Positions 25,438 to 35,232 are shown, counted from the stretch's first letter. The stretch is DNA of 64,000 nucleotides from Halomonas sp. SSL-5 (GCF_030708455.1 NZ_JAUYWF010000007.1:62001-126000), one strand, 5' to 3'. Numbers and translations are program-made. The notes: generated by a model not told the origin, from the sequence alone.

Positions 25438-27727
25438 AGTCCGTGAGGACCAGCCCCTGACCGCGTCGGGGCGCGTGGATATCGACCTGTGGGTGGCGCG
25501 CCTGCAGGAGGACGTCAAGCTTCGCGACCCGGGCAGGATGGTCGAGGCCTGCCGTCTCGCCGAGCGGCTGGAGCGCGAGTCGGAGCGTCCCCACCGCGAC
25601 TGGCTGGCGGAGAGGTCGAGCTTTCGCATGGGCCTGGAGATGGCCGATATCCTGGGGGAGCTCAGGCTCGACCAGGCGGTACTCGAGGCCGCCGTGCTCT
25701 ATCGCGCGGTGCGTGAGGGGCTGATCGGCCTGGAGTCGGTCACCAAGCAGTTCGGCGGCGAGGTGGCCAGCCTGATCGACGGCGTGCTGCAGATGGCGGC
25801 GATCAGTGCCACCCAGCTGCCGAGCCAGGCGATGAGCCAGCATGACCAGCAGGACAACCTGCGCAAGATGCTGGTCAACATGATCGACGATGTCCGCGTT
25901 GCACTGATCAAGATCGCCGAGCGCACCTGTGCGCTGCGCCAGGTCAGGGACGCCCCTCGCGAGAAGCAGCTGCGCGTGGCCCGGGAGGTGTTCGACATCT
26001 ATGCGCCCCTGGCCCATCGCCTGGGCATCGGCCACCTCAAGTGGGAGCTGGAGGACCTCTCCTTCCGCTATCTCCACGAGGACGACTACAAGGCCATCGC
26101 CCGCCAGCTGGCCGAGAAGCGCCTGGATCGCGACCGCTATATCGCCGAGGTGGTCGACACCCTCAAGGCGCTGCTCGAGGCCCAGGGCATCAATCGCTAT
26201 GACGTCGATGGCCGGGCCAAGCATATCTACTCGATCTGGCGGAAGATGAAGCGCAAGCGCATCGACTTCTCCCAGGTCCATGACATTCGCGCGGTGCGCA
26301 TCCTGGTGCCCGAGGTGGCCGACTGCTACACCGTGCTGGGGCTGGTGCATTCGCGCTGGCACCACGTGCCCAACGAGTTCGACGACTACATCGCCAACCC
26401 CAAGAAGAACGGCTATCAGTCGCTGCATACGGCGGTGATCGGGCCCGAGAGCAAGGTGCTGGAGATCCAGATCCGCACCTTCGCCATGCACGAGGAGGCG
26501 GAGCTCGGGGTGTGTGCCCACTGGCGCTACAAGGGCCACGACACCAAGGCCAAGAGCAGCAGCTACGAGGAGAAGATCGCCTGGCTGCGCCAGGTGCTGG
26601 AGTGGCAGGAGGAGGTCGGCGACTTCGGCGATCTGCGCGAGGGGCTCTCGAGCGACGTGGCCCCGGATCGCATCTATGTCTTTACCCCCGACGGCCATGT
26701 CATCGACCTGCCGCGCATCGCCACCCCCATCGACTTCGCCTACCGGGTGCACACCGAGGTGGGCCATCGCTGCCGGGGGGCCAAGGTCAACGGGCGCATC
26801 GTGCCGCTCACCTATCGGCTCAAGACCGGCCAGCAGGTGGAGATCCTCACCGCCAGCAAGGGCGGCCCCAGCCGCGACTGGCTCAACCCGAGCCTGGGCT
26901 ATGTGCGTACCTCCCGTGGCCGTGCCAAGATCCAGGCCTGGTTCAAGCATCAGGCCCGCGACCAGAACCTCGAGGAGGGGCGTGCGCTGTTCGAGCGCGA
27001 GATGAAGCGCCTCGATCTCGAGGACATGGACCTCGATACCCTGGCCCACAAGGTCAACTACCAGAGCCCCGATGACATGTATGCGGCGCTGGGGGCAGGC
27101 GACCTGCGCATCGGCCAGGTGCTGCACCAGGCCCAGCAGCTGTTCGGCGAGAATGACGACCAGGAGCAGCTCGAGCGCCTGCTGGCCAAGCCCAGGCGCT
27201 CCCCCGCCAAGGGGGAGAAGAGCGATATCACCGTGCTCGGGGTCGGTAACCTCAAGACCAGCATGGCCAACTGCTGCCACCCGGTGCCCGGCGAGCCCAT
27301 CGTCGGCTTCATCACCCAGGGGCGCGGCGTCACGGTCCATCGCCAGGACTGCCCCAACATCCTCCAGCTGCGCCTCGACGAGCCCCAGCGCATCATCGAG
27401 GCGGAGTGGGGCGAGCGGGCCCGCACCCAGTATCCGGTCAATATCGAGGTGCAGGCCTGGGACCGCTCCGGCCTGCTGCGCGACGTCACCGGGGTGCTCG
27501 GCAACGAGAAGGTCAATGTGCTGGCGGTCAACACCCTCACCGACAGCGACGACGGCATCGCCCGCCTGCAGATCACCGTGGAGGTGGATGGCCTGGAGAC
27601 CCTGGGGAGGCTCTTCTCGCGCATCCAGCAGCTCTCCAACATCATCGAGGTGCGCCGCCTGCGCGGCGGCGCACCCGGCGAGCGCCGGGGCAAGGGGAAG
27701 GGCAAGGGCAAGGAGAAGAAGCCATGA
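25430..27727 (+). CDS. relA: GTP pyrophosphokinase RelA
   Basis: The 765-residue ribosome-associated enzyme makes (p)ppGpp when uncharged tRNA occupies the A site. The N-terminal HD region is degenerate (AAVLYRAVREGL instead of a functional His-Asp pair), as expected for a synthetase-only RelA. The synthetase domain has HDIRAVRILV, ANPKKNGYQSLHT and EIQIRT. A TGS domain (DRIYVFTPDGHVIDLP), a zinc-finger or helical region with NCCHPVPGE, and a C-terminal ACT domain (DRSGLLRDVTGVL) follow. AAGGAG with a nine-base spacer precedes the ATG at 25430. mazG overlaps its stop. Confidence 0.96.
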   Translation: MVKVREDQPLTASGRVDIDLWVARLQEDVKLRDPGRMVEACRLAERLERESERPHRDWLAERSSFRMGLEMADILGELRLDQAVLEAAVLYRAVREGLIGLESVTKQFGGEVASLIDGVLQMAAISATQLPSQAMSQHDQQDNLRKMLVNMIDDVRVALIKIAERTCALRQVRDAPREKQLRVAREVFDIYAPLAHRLGIGHLKWELEDLSFRYLHEDDYKAIARQLAEKRLDRDRYIAEVVDTLKALLEAQGINRYDVDGRAKHIYSIWRKMKRKRIDFSQVHDIRAVRILVPEVADCYTVLGLVHSRWHHVPNEFDDYIANPKKNGYQSLHTAVIGPESKVLEIQIRTFAMHEEAELGVCAHWRYKGHDTKAKSSSYEEKIAWLRQVLEWQEEVGDFGDLREGLSSDVAPDRIYVFTPDGHVIDLPRIATPIDFAYRVHTEVGHRCRGAKVNGRIVPLTYRLKTGQQVEILTASKGGPSRDWLNPSLGYVRTSRGRAKIQAWFKHQARDQNLEEGRALFEREMKRLDLEDMDLDTLAHKVNYQSPDDMYAALGAGDLRIGQVLHQAQQLFGENDDQEQLERLLAKPRRSPAKGEKSDITVLGVGNLKTSMANCCHPVPGEPIVGFITQGRGVTVHRQDCPNILQLRLDEPQRIIEAEWGERARTQYPVNIEVQAWDRSGLLRDVTGVLGNEKVNVLAVNTLTDSDDGIARLQITVEVDGLETLGRLFSRIQQLSNIIEVRRLRGGAPGERRGKGKGKGKEKKP

Positions 27728-28671
27728 GCCGGCGCCATACGTTGGACGATCTGCTGACCCTGATGGCGGTGCTGCGCGACCCCGACCAGGGCTGCCCCTG
27801 GGACCTCGCCCAGGGGTGGGACTCCATCGTCCCCCACACCCTGGAGGAGGCCTACGAGGTCGCCGACGCCATCGAGCGCCGCGCCTGGGAGGAGCTGCCC
27901 GGCGAACTCGGCGACCTGCTCTTCCAGGTGGTCTACTACGCCCGCTTCGGCGAGGAGGAGGGGCGTTTCGACTTTGACGACGTCGTGGATACCCTCACCG
28001 CCAAGATGCTGCGCCGCCATCCCCACGTCTTCCCCGACGGCACCCTGGCCTCGCGTCGCCCGCCGGGCGTGACGGCCGAAGAGATCGAGCGCCACCAGAT
28101 CCACTCGCGCTGGGAGGCGCTCAAGGCCGAGGAACGCGCCGAGCGCGCCAGTGCCGAGGTCGCCTCGACGCAGGACAGCGCCTCGGCGTCGGTGCTGGAT
28201 AGCGCCGCGGCTTCGGTTCTGGATGACGTCCCGCGCAACCTGCCGGCGCTATCCCGCGCCGCCAAGCTCTCCAAGCGCGCCGCCCGGGTGGGCTTCGACT
28301 GGCCCGACGCCCGTGGGGTGATCGCCAAGATCCGCGAGGAGCTCGACGAGGTGGAGGAGGCGCTGGCCGAGGGTGACCGGGACCACGCCGCCGAGGAAGT
28401 GGGCGACCTGCTGTTCGCGGTGACCAATCTCGCCCGTACCCTCAAGGCCGACCCCGAGCGATGCCTGCGCGCCACCAACGCCAAGTTCGAGCGCCGCTTC
28501 CGCCATGTGGAGGCGGCCCTGGCCGCCGAAGGTGGCAGCCCCGAGGCGGCCGATCTCGACACCATGGAGCGACACTGGCAGGCCGCCAAGCGCCTGGAGG
28601 CGCGGCACCCGGACGCCGACCGCGCCCTCGACAACAACGCCACCGCCATTCCCGGAGAGCCACGGTCATGA
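27724..28671 (+). CDS. mazG: nucleoside triphosphate pyrophosphohydrolase MazG with an expanded linker
   Basis: The 315-residue enzyme hydrolyses non-canonical and excess NTPs and limits (p)ppGpp signalling. Two MazG helical bundles are present. The first is at about residues 20-130 (DPDQGCPWD, EEAYEVADAIE, ELGDLLFQVVYYA). The second is at about 175-290 (KIREELDEVEEAL, EEVGDLLFAVTNLAR). E. coli MazG has 263 residues; the extra length comes partly from a Ser/Ala/Asp linker at about 140-172 containing a duplicated ASVLD unit. ATGA overlaps link it to relA upstream and ppc downstream. Confidence 0.94.
   Translation: MSRRHTLDDLLTLMAVLRDPDQGCPWDLAQGWDSIVPHTLEEAYEVADAIERRAWEELPGELGDLLFQVVYYARFGEEEGRFDFDDVVDTLTAKMLRRHPHVFPDGTLASRRPPGVTAEEIERHQIHSRWEALKAEERAERASAEVASTQDSASASVLDSAAASVLDDVPRNLPALSRAAKLSKRAARVGFDWPDARGVIAKIREELDEVEEALAEGDRDHAAEEVGDLLFAVTNLARTLKADPERCLRATNAKFERRFRHVEAALAAEGGSPEAADLDTMERHWQAAKRLEARHPDADRALDNNATAIPGEPRS
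28177..28224 (+). repeat. 24-bp tandem duplication in the mazG linker
   Basis: Units 28177-28200 and 28201-28224 match at 21 of 24 positions and encode SASASVLD and SAAASVLD. The duplication keeps frame and lies between the two MazG domains, where length change is tolerated. Confidence 0.85.
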
Positions 28672-31316
28672 GCCACGATCTGCACGAATCCCTGCGCGAC
28701 AACGTCCGTATCCTGGGCGACAGCCTGGGGCGCACCATCGCCGATGACCTGGGCCATGGCTTCGTCGACAGGATCGAGGCCATCCGCGGCTTCGCCAAGC
28801 GTGGCCGCCAGGGCGACGAGGCGGCCCAGCGCGAGCTGATCGACTACCTGCGTTGCCTGCCCGACCGCGACCTGCTGCCGGTGACCCGGGCCTTCAACCA
28901 GTTCCTCAACCTGGCCAATATCGCCGAGCAGCACTACCGGGCGCGCTTCCGGCGTGTCGAGGACTATCGCCCGGGCACCCAGCCGGTGCTCTCGGAGCTG
29001 CTCGAGCGGGCGCGCGGTGCCGGCAACTCGCCGCGCAAGCTGGTGGAGAGCCTGGCCGGCATGCGTGTCGAACTGGTGTTGACCGCCCATCCCACCGAGG
29101 TCATCCGGCGTACCCTGATCCAGAAGTACGACGCCATCGACGACTGCCTGACCGCCATCGAGTCCTCGGCGGACTATCCCGAGCGCGGTGCCCGGGCCAA
29201 GGGGCGCCTCGAGGAGCTGATCGGCCAGGCGTGGCATACCGACGAGATTCGCCACGAGCGTCCCTCGCCGGTGGATGAGGCAAAGTGGGGCTTCGCGGTG
29301 ATCGAGAACTCGCTGTGGCAGGCGGTGCCCGACTTCCACCGCGACCTGGACAACCTGCTGCTGGAGACCGCCGGCGAGCGCCTGCCGCTGGACGCCGCGC
29401 CGATCCGCTTCGCCTCCTGGATGGGGGGCGACCGCGACGGCAATCCCAATGTCACGTCCCGGGTGACCCGCGAGGTGCTCCTGCTGGGGCGCTGGATGGC
29501 CGCCGACCTCTACCTGCGTGACCTGGAGCAGCTCAAGGCCGAGCTCTCCATGTGGAAGGCCAACAGCGCGCTGATGGCTGAGGTCGGCGATGCGGCCGAG
29601 CCCTATCGCGAACTGCTGCGTCGGCTGCTGGCGCGGGTCGAGGCGACCCGCGACTGGGCCAAGGCGAGCCTCGACGGCAGGCCCTACGACGGCGGCCCGA
29701 TCATCGAGAGCCGCGACCAGCTCTATTCGCCCCTGCTCGCCTGCTACCGCTCGCTGTGCGACGTGGGGCTCGATACCATCGCCAACGGCGCGCTGCTCGA
29801 CACCCTGCGCCGGGTGGCGGTGTTCGGCGTTACCCTGACCAAGCTCGATATCCGCCAGGAGGCGGGGCGCCATGCCCAGGTGATGGAGGAGCTGACCGAC
29901 GGCCTGGGGCTCGGCCACTATCGAGAATGGAGCGAGGAGCAGCGTCAGGCCTTCCTGCTCGAGGAGCTCGCCGCGCGACGGCCGCTGATTCCCCGGCGCT
30001 GGGAGTGCTCGCCGGAGTCCCGGGAGGTGATCGATACCTTCCGGGTGATCGCCGCCGAGCAGTCCGAGGCGTTGGGGACCTATGTCATCTCCATGGCGGC
30101 AGAGCCCTCCGACGTGCTGGCCGTGGCGCTGCTGATGAAGGAGGTGGGGGGTGAGGTCAAGCTGCCCATCGCGCCGCTGTTCGAGACCCTGGACGACCTC
30201 AACCATGCCGGCGAGGTGGTCGACCGGCTGCTGGCGCTGCCCGGCTACCGTCGCCACGCCGGGGATCGCCAGGAGGTGATGATCGGCTATTCGGACTCGG
30301 CCAAGGATGCCGGCCAGCTGGCCGCCGCCTGGGCCCAGTACCGCGCCCAGGAGAGCCTGGTCGAGGTGTGTCGCCGACACGCGGTGGACCTGACCCTGTT
30401 CCACGGCCGCGGCGGTACCGTGGGGCGTGGCGGCGGCCCGGCCCACGCCGCCATTCTCTCCCAGCCGCCGGGCTCGGTGAACGGCAGCCTGCGGGTGACC
30501 GAGCAGGGCGAGATGATCCGCTTCAAGTTCGGCCAGCCGGAGATCGCCCTGCGCTCCATGGAGATCTACGCCTGCGCGGTGCTGGAGGCGACCCTGTTGC
30601 CGCCGCCGGACCCGGAGCCACGCTGGCGCGAGGAGATGGACCGCCTGGCCGAGATCGCCCATGGCGCCTACGTGGGGGTGGTGCGCGAGGATCCCGACTT
30701 CGTGCCCTACTTCCGGGCGGTCACCCCGGAGGGCTCGCTGGGGCGGTTGCCGCTGGGCTCACGGCCCACCAAGCGCCGCCAGGACGGCGGGGTGGAGACC
30801 CTGCGCGCGATCCCCTGGATCTTCGCCTGGACCCAGATCAGGCTGATGCTGCCGGCCTGGCTGGGCAGCGGCGAGGCTTTCGCCACGCGTCTCGAGGAGG
30901 AGGGCGGTCGCGAGGTGCTCCAGGAGATGCGCAATCGCTGGCCCTTCTTCGGTACCTACCTGGACATGCTCGAGATGCTGCTGGCCAAGGCCGATGTGGG
31001 CATCGCCGCCTACTACGAGCATCGCCTGGTCGACGAGCCGGCGCTCAAGGCACTGGGCCAGCGCCTGCGAGATCGCTTTGAGCGCCTCAACGAGGTGCTG
31101 CTGGAGATCCTCGAGCAGCAGGAGCTGCTGGAGAACACCCCGCTGATCCACCAGGCAATTGCCGTGCGCAATCCCTACATCGACCCGCTGCACGGCCTGC
31201 AGGCGGAACTGCTGCAACGTAACCGGGACGCCGACGGGGCGATCAGCGCCGATCTCTCCCGGGCGCTGATGGTGACCATGGCGGGTATCGCCGCGGGGCT
31301 GCGTAACACGGGTTAG
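28668..31316 (+). CDS. ppc: phosphoenolpyruvate carboxylase
   Basis: The 882-residue enzyme carboxylates PEP to oxaloacetate and refills the TCA cycle. The catalytic His is in LTAHPTEVIRRT (near residue 140). Substrate motifs include GGDRDGNPNV, GYSDSAKDAGQLAAAW and the mobile loop FHGRGGTVGRGGGPAH. The C-terminus (AGIAAGLRNTG) matches the conserved inhibitor-binding end. The length equals that of E. coli Ppc (883). Its ATG overlaps the mazG stop, an arrangement that ties it to the relA-mazG transcript. Confidence 0.97.
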   Translation: MSHDLHESLRDNVRILGDSLGRTIADDLGHGFVDRIEAIRGFAKRGRQGDEAAQRELIDYLRCLPDRDLLPVTRAFNQFLNLANIAEQHYRARFRRVEDYRPGTQPVLSELLERARGAGNSPRKLVESLAGMRVELVLTAHPTEVIRRTLIQKYDAIDDCLTAIESSADYPERGARAKGRLEELIGQAWHTDEIRHERPSPVDEAKWGFAVIENSLWQAVPDFHRDLDNLLLETAGERLPLDAAPIRFASWMGGDRDGNPNVTSRVTREVLLLGRWMAADLYLRDLEQLKAELSMWKANSALMAEVGDAAEPYRELLRRLLARVEATRDWAKASLDGRPYDGGPIIESRDQLYSPLLACYRSLCDVGLDTIANGALLDTLRRVAVFGVTLTKLDIRQEAGRHAQVMEELTDGLGLGHYREWSEEQRQAFLLEELAARRPLIPRRWECSPESREVIDTFRVIAAEQSEALGTYVISMAAEPSDVLAVALLMKEVGGEVKLPIAPLFETLDDLNHAGEVVDRLLALPGYRRHAGDRQEVMIGYSDSAKDAGQLAAAWAQYRAQESLVEVCRRHAVDLTLFHGRGGTVGRGGGPAHAAILSQPPGSVNGSLRVTEQGEMIRFKFGQPEIALRSMEIYACAVLEATLLPPPDPEPRWREEMDRLAEIAHGAYVGVVREDPDFVPYFRAVTPEGSLGRLPLGSRPTKRRQDGGVETLRAIPWIFAWTQIRLMLPAWLGSGEAFATRLEEEGGREVLQEMRNRWPFFGTYLDMLEMLLAKADVGIAAYYEHRLVDEPALKALGQRLRDRFERLNEVLLEILEQQELLENTPLIHQAIAVRNPYIDPLHGLQAELLQRNRDADGAISADLSRALMVTMAGIAAGLRNTG

Positions 31317-31395
31317 GCCTTCGGCCAGGAGCAAGGGGCAAGGAAACAAGGATGCGAGGGCGTTGCGTTCATGCCTGGGAGCGTCGCTACGCTGC

Positions 31396-31447
31396 TTGCG
31401 CCTTGCGCCTTGCGCCTTGCGCCTTGCGCCTTGCGCCTTGCGCCTTG
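31396..31447. repeat. heptamer tandem repeat (TTGCGCC)n
   Basis: Seven perfect copies of TTGCGCC run from 31396 to 31444, with a partial eighth (TTG). They lie in the 150-base gap between the 3' ends of ppc and the convergent outer-membrane gene. The rest of the gap holds no gene. Copy number is likely to vary by polymerase slippage. Confidence 0.92.
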
Positions 31448-31466
31448 AAGCGGCGTGGCCGCGCTC

Positions 31467-32099
31467 TTAGAAGGGAATATTGATCGAGGCGGTCAGCAGG
31501 TTGAGGTGGGCCATGTCCGGGGCGTCGTACTCCTCGACCTCCAGGCGGCTGGTGAAGCCAGGGAACTGCAGCCGGGCACCGAAGCCCCGCACCCGGGTGG
31601 TGCCGGCCTCATCGAAATCGCCGCGGGGAATCACGGCATCTCCCTCCCAGCCGACCAGGCCGGACTTGGCATAGAGGCCGAAGCGGCCCAGACGCACGCC
31701 CGCCACAAGGCTGCCGCCGAGGCTGACGGTATTGACCAGCAGCTGCTGGTCGCCGAGGCGGGTGGGCACTTCGTCGCTCTCGCGGTAGCTGAATTCGGCA
31801 GCGAGATCGAGCCTGGGCAGCCGGAAGGGACTGAAGCCGGCGATCAGGCGAAAGCCGGAGGTATAGCCATCGGGGGTTTCGATGTCCTGGCCGTCGATGG
31901 TGACGCCGTTGTCCAGGCGCATCAGGTCTTGCGGGTGACCGGCGTAGGCGGGGCTTTCGCTATCGGCTCGCTTGGCCTTGCTGGCAATCTCGTCCCTGGC
32001 AATGTCGTCGTCGAGGCCTCCCTCGGCGGCGGCCGCCCCCTGCGACACGGCGAGGGCAAGGCAGGCCAGCAGCACGGCGATGGTGTGACGGGATGTCAT
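31467..32099 (-). CDS. putative outer-membrane beta-barrel protein
   Basis: The 210-residue protein has a signal peptide (about residues 1-24, cleavage after AAAA). An acidic N-terminal stretch (EGGLDDDIARDEIASKAKRAD) is followed by alternating hydrophobic strands such as SGFRLIAGFSPF, LDLAAEFSYRES, SLVAGVRLGRFGLYAKSGLVGWEG and RVRGFGARLQFPGFTSRLEVEEY. The chain ends in INIPF, the aromatic C-terminus recognised by the BAM machinery. It resembles small OmpW/OmpA-barrel surface proteins, but no named family is recognised. AAGGACAGGGACAC precedes the ATG. It stands alone on the minus strand. Confidence 0.8.
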   Translation of the reverse strand: MTSRHTIAVLLACLALAVSQGAAAAEGGLDDDIARDEIASKAKRADSESPAYAGHPQDLMRLDNGVTIDGQDIETPDGYTSGFRLIAGFSPFRLPRLDLAAEFSYRESDEVPTRLGDQQLLVNTVSLGGSLVAGVRLGRFGLYAKSGLVGWEGDAVIPRGDFDEAGTTRVRGFGARLQFPGFTSRLEVEEYDAPDMAHLNLLTASINIPF

Positions 32100-32271
32100 G
32101 TGTCCCTGTCCTTGCGCTACGGCCTGACCCGAAGGGACAAGCCGCAGGGCGAGTAGCGATGAGATCCCTCTAGGCTAGCAAGCCGCCTCGAGATCTGCCA
32201 GCTATTGGCGCGTGAATCCAGGCTCCCGGAGGTGGCATTGCCGGCTAGAAACGCCCGCGTGGGTGCCCGAG

Positions 32272-33180
32272 TTATCGGCGCTCGGCCCCGGCCATGGCGG
32301 CAAGGAGGGCAGCCAGACGCGGCGTGGCCAGGCCGTGGCGGGCGGCGGCGGACACCAGAGGCCCCAGGATGGCCTCGTGCTCGGTGGGGCGCCCCGCCAG
32401 CACATCCTGAAGCATCGAGGCGCGGTTATCGGCGGTGGCCGCCACCACCTTCCAGACCAGCGCCCGCCAGCCCGCCAGGCCCTCGCCCTCCGCTGGGGTG
32501 ACCCCTTCGGCGGCCATCACCCCTGCCACCTCGGCGATGATCGCCTCCACCTCGGCACGGTAGGGGGCATCGCGCAGCTCGCCATTGCGAATCCGGTAGC
32601 GTGCGACCAACGGGTTGATGGCGGCGTTGACGGCGAGCTTCTGCCATAGCCGGCACCGGATGTCCGGCACCGCCGCGGAGCGAAGGCCGGCCTCGCTCAA
32701 CACGCCGGCCAGTGATTCGGCGAGGGCAGCATGGCCGCCGTCCAGGCTGCCGATGGCGGTGTCGCCATGCCCGGCGTGAACCACCCGGTCATCCGCTTCC
32801 ACATAGGCGCCTTCGGTGGTGGTGGCGCAGAGCACCGGACCCGGGTGACGCGCGCTTAGCCGCGGCTGGGAGTGAAAGCCGTTCTGCCACAGCACCAGCG
32901 GGGTATGCGCAGGAAGGTGCCCGGCCAGGGCCGCATAGGCCGCCTCGGCGGCGTAGGCCTTGGTGGTCAGGTGAACGATGTCCGGGGAACCCTGGGGCGG
33001 GCTGGTCCGGGTGGTGACCTCGAGGCTCGACGCTTCACCCTCGGGTGTGACAAGGGTCTGGCGGCTGGGCAAGTGGCGGCGGCCGATCAGCGTCACCCGC
33101 TGGCCGTGCTGGACCAGGCGCAGGGCGAGCAGGCGGCCGATGGCCCCAGGGCCGACGATCCAGTGGTTCAGACGGGCCAT
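32272..33180 (-). CDS. panE: 2-dehydropantoate 2-reductase
   Basis: The 302-residue NADPH-dependent enzyme reduces ketopantoate to pantoate in coenzyme A synthesis. The N-terminal Rossmann motif is VGPGAIGRLLAL. The family's catalytic lysine region is in VHLTTKAYAAEAA, and the C-terminal domain has KLAVNAAINPLVARY with the conserved Asn. The start overlaps the topB stop (ATGA), so the two genes are read together on the minus strand. The 172 bases between this stop and the outer-membrane gene hold no recognisable gene. Confidence 0.92.
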   Translation of the reverse strand: MARLNHWIVGPGAIGRLLALRLVQHGQRVTLIGRRHLPSRQTLVTPEGEASSLEVTTRTSPPQGSPDIVHLTTKAYAAEAAYAALAGHLPAHTPLVLWQNGFHSQPRLSARHPGPVLCATTTEGAYVEADDRVVHAGHGDTAIGSLDGGHAALAESLAGVLSEAGLRSAAVPDIRCRLWQKLAVNAAINPLVARYRIRNGELRDAPYRAEVEAIIAEVAGVMAAEGVTPAEGEGLAGWRALVWKVVAATADNRASMLQDVLAGRPTEHEAILGPLVSAAARHGLATPRLAALLAAMAGAERR

Positions 33181-35114
33181 CAGCTGCCCTCCTTGCGGCG
33201 TCGCGGCGCGCGGCGCTTGCTGCCCTTGGGTGCCGAGCGACCGGGACTCCGACGCCGAGACGCCCGCTGGGGTATCTTGGCCTCCTCGCCCTCGGCGTTA
33301 TGCAGCGCCTGGCGCAGGCGACCGGCATCCGCGGCGCCGAGCAGCGCACGCAGGTCGGCTACCAGCGACTCGAGGAAGGGGGCGGGCGCGGCGGCCTCCT
33401 CGGCGATGGCGGTGAGTCTCTGCTCCCATAGCGCGGTGCGCTCGGGGCGGCCGACCGCCTCGGGCAGCGAGGCGATCAGTGCACTGCCCAGGCGGGTGGC
33501 GCGCAGCGCCTTGCCCTGGCGTACCAGATAGCCGCGCTCCACCAGGGTCTCGAGGATGCCGGCCCGGGTCGCCTCGGTGCCCAGGCCGTCGTGCTCGCGC
33601 AGGGTGCGCCTGACGGCGGGGTCGTCCACGTAGCGGCCGATGTTCATCATCGCCTTGATCAGGCTGGCGTCGTTGAAGGGTTCGGGCGGGCGGGTCTCGC
33701 GATCCTCCACGCCGGCCTCTTTTACACGACACCCCTCGCCCTCGGTGAGGGGCGGCAGCGGCGGCGCCTCGTCGCGGGTGGTGAACAGCGGTTTCCAGCC
33801 CGGGTCGAGGATCTCCTGGCCCCGGGCGCGAAAGGTCTCCTCGAGGATGCGGAACTCGGCCTTCACCTCGCGGGTGGAGAGCGCGGGGTAGAACTGGGCC
33901 AGCACGTTGCGGGCGATCAGCCGGAAGACATTGGCCTCGGTGGCCGAGAGCCGCGTCGGGTCCATGGGACGCCCGGTGGGCGCCAGGGCGTGGTGGGCGC
34001 CCACCTTGGCGTCGTTCCAGGCCCTGGAGCGACGCGAGAAGTCGGCGCCGGAAAGCCACCCGCGCAGGGTCTCATCGTCCCGGCAGGCGCTCTGCAGAGT
34101 GCTGCGGGCGGCGGCGAAGTGCTCCTCGGGCAGGTAGCGGCAGTCGGAGCGCGGGTAGGTGATCAGCTGGTGGCGTTCGTAGAGCGCCTGGCAGGTGTCC
34201 AGTACCACCTTGGCGGAGATGCCGTAGCGCCTGGCGGCGTCGACCTGCAGCGCCGACAGCGAGTAGGGCAGGGGGGCGGCCTGGCGCTTCTGCTGGGTCT
34301 CCAGGGACTCCAGTCGGCCCTCGGCCCCCGGCAGGCGCTCGGCCAGGGTCGCGGCGGGCTCCCGGGCCAGCAGGCGCCCCTGGTCGTCGAGCGGATGGTG
34401 CTCCCCGGGGGCCCACCAGGCGCGCAGCTCACCGTGCGCCACCGCGAGGTCGGCCCACAGCACGAAGAAGGGCCGGGGCGTGAAGTCGCGGATCTCGGCA
34501 TCGCGGCGCACCACCAGGCCCAGCACCGGCGTCTGCACGCGGCCCACCGAGAGCACACCATCATGGCCGGCCTGGCGACCGGTCAGCGTCCAGGCCCGGG
34601 TCAGGTTGATGCCGTACAACCAGTCGGCGCGGGAGCGGGACTCGGCGGCGCGGTAGAGCGGCTGGTAGCGACCGTTGTCCTCCAGGCGTGCAAGCGCCCG
34701 CTGCACCGCGGGGCGGTTGAGGTCGCTGACCAGCAGTCGGGATACCCTGCCCTTCCAGCCGAGGTACTCGATCACCTCCTGGACCAGCAGCTGACCCTCG
34801 CGGTCGGGGTCCCCGGCGTGCACCACCTCGTCGGCCGTCTTGAGCAGCTTGCGAATCGCCGCCAGTTGGCCGCGGGCCTTGGGGCGAGGCGCGAGCTTCC
34901 AGCGCTCGGGCAGGATCGGCAGGGTATCCAGGCGCCACTGCTTGAGGGCGGGATCATAGGCATCGGGGGGCGCCTGCTCCAGCAGGTGGCCCAGGCACCA
35001 GGTCACGGTGGTATCGCCCACGGCGATCGCCCCCTCCACCTTGCGGGGGGAGCCGGGCAGGGCGTCGGCGATGGCCCGGGCCAGGCTGGGCTTCTCGGCG
35101 ATGATCAGGCGCAT
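33180..35114 (-). CDS. topB: DNA topoisomerase III
   Basis: The 644-residue type IA topoisomerase decatenates DNA. The TOPRIM domain starts MRLIIAEKPSLARAI (Glu7) and continues with HAGDPDREGQLLV. The active-site tyrosine is in LITYPRSDCRYLP near residue 320, close to Tyr328 of E. coli TopB. The C-terminal tail is strongly basic (RRRSPGRSAPKGSKRRAPRR in part) and should bind DNA. The start at 35114 is chosen because the TOPRIM strand begins there and GAGGCCGCC precedes it. An upstream in-frame start would add an unrelated lead. Confidence 0.95.
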   Translation of the reverse strand: MRLIIAEKPSLARAIADALPGSPRKVEGAIAVGDTTVTWCLGHLLEQAPPDAYDPALKQWRLDTLPILPERWKLAPRPKARGQLAAIRKLLKTADEVVHAGDPDREGQLLVQEVIEYLGWKGRVSRLLVSDLNRPAVQRALARLEDNGRYQPLYRAAESRSRADWLYGINLTRAWTLTGRQAGHDGVLSVGRVQTPVLGLVVRRDAEIRDFTPRPFFVLWADLAVAHGELRAWWAPGEHHPLDDQGRLLAREPAATLAERLPGAEGRLESLETQQKRQAAPLPYSLSALQVDAARRYGISAKVVLDTCQALYERHQLITYPRSDCRYLPEEHFAAARSTLQSACRDDETLRGWLSGADFSRRSRAWNDAKVGAHHALAPTGRPMDPTRLSATEANVFRLIARNVLAQFYPALSTREVKAEFRILEETFRARGQEILDPGWKPLFTTRDEAPPLPPLTEGEGCRVKEAGVEDRETRPPEPFNDASLIKAMMNIGRYVDDPAVRRTLREHDGLGTEATRAGILETLVERGYLVRQGKALRATRLGSALIASLPEAVGRPERTALWEQRLTAIAEEAAAPAPFLESLVADLRALLGAADAGRLRQALHNAEGEEAKIPQRASRRRSPGRSAPKGSKRRAPRRRKEGS

Positions 35115-35232
35115 GGCGGCCTCGGGAACGGTGAAGTATGGACATTCTTCCAGTGTTCGTGGCGATTGGCCAGGTGTCACGTGTCAGATATGGTGTACAA
35201 TTCCTGTATCATTATTTTTCGGGGTCCATGAG

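Noticed and set aside
27936-30662. A 908-codon open frame on the minus strand opposite mazG and ppc
   Set aside because: It is antisense to two clear enzymes. Long antisense frames are common in GC-rich DNA, and the translation is low-complexity with no motif.
31396-31447. Possible CRISPR array
   Set aside because: The units are seven bases in direct tandem without spacers, so this is a simple heptamer repeat.
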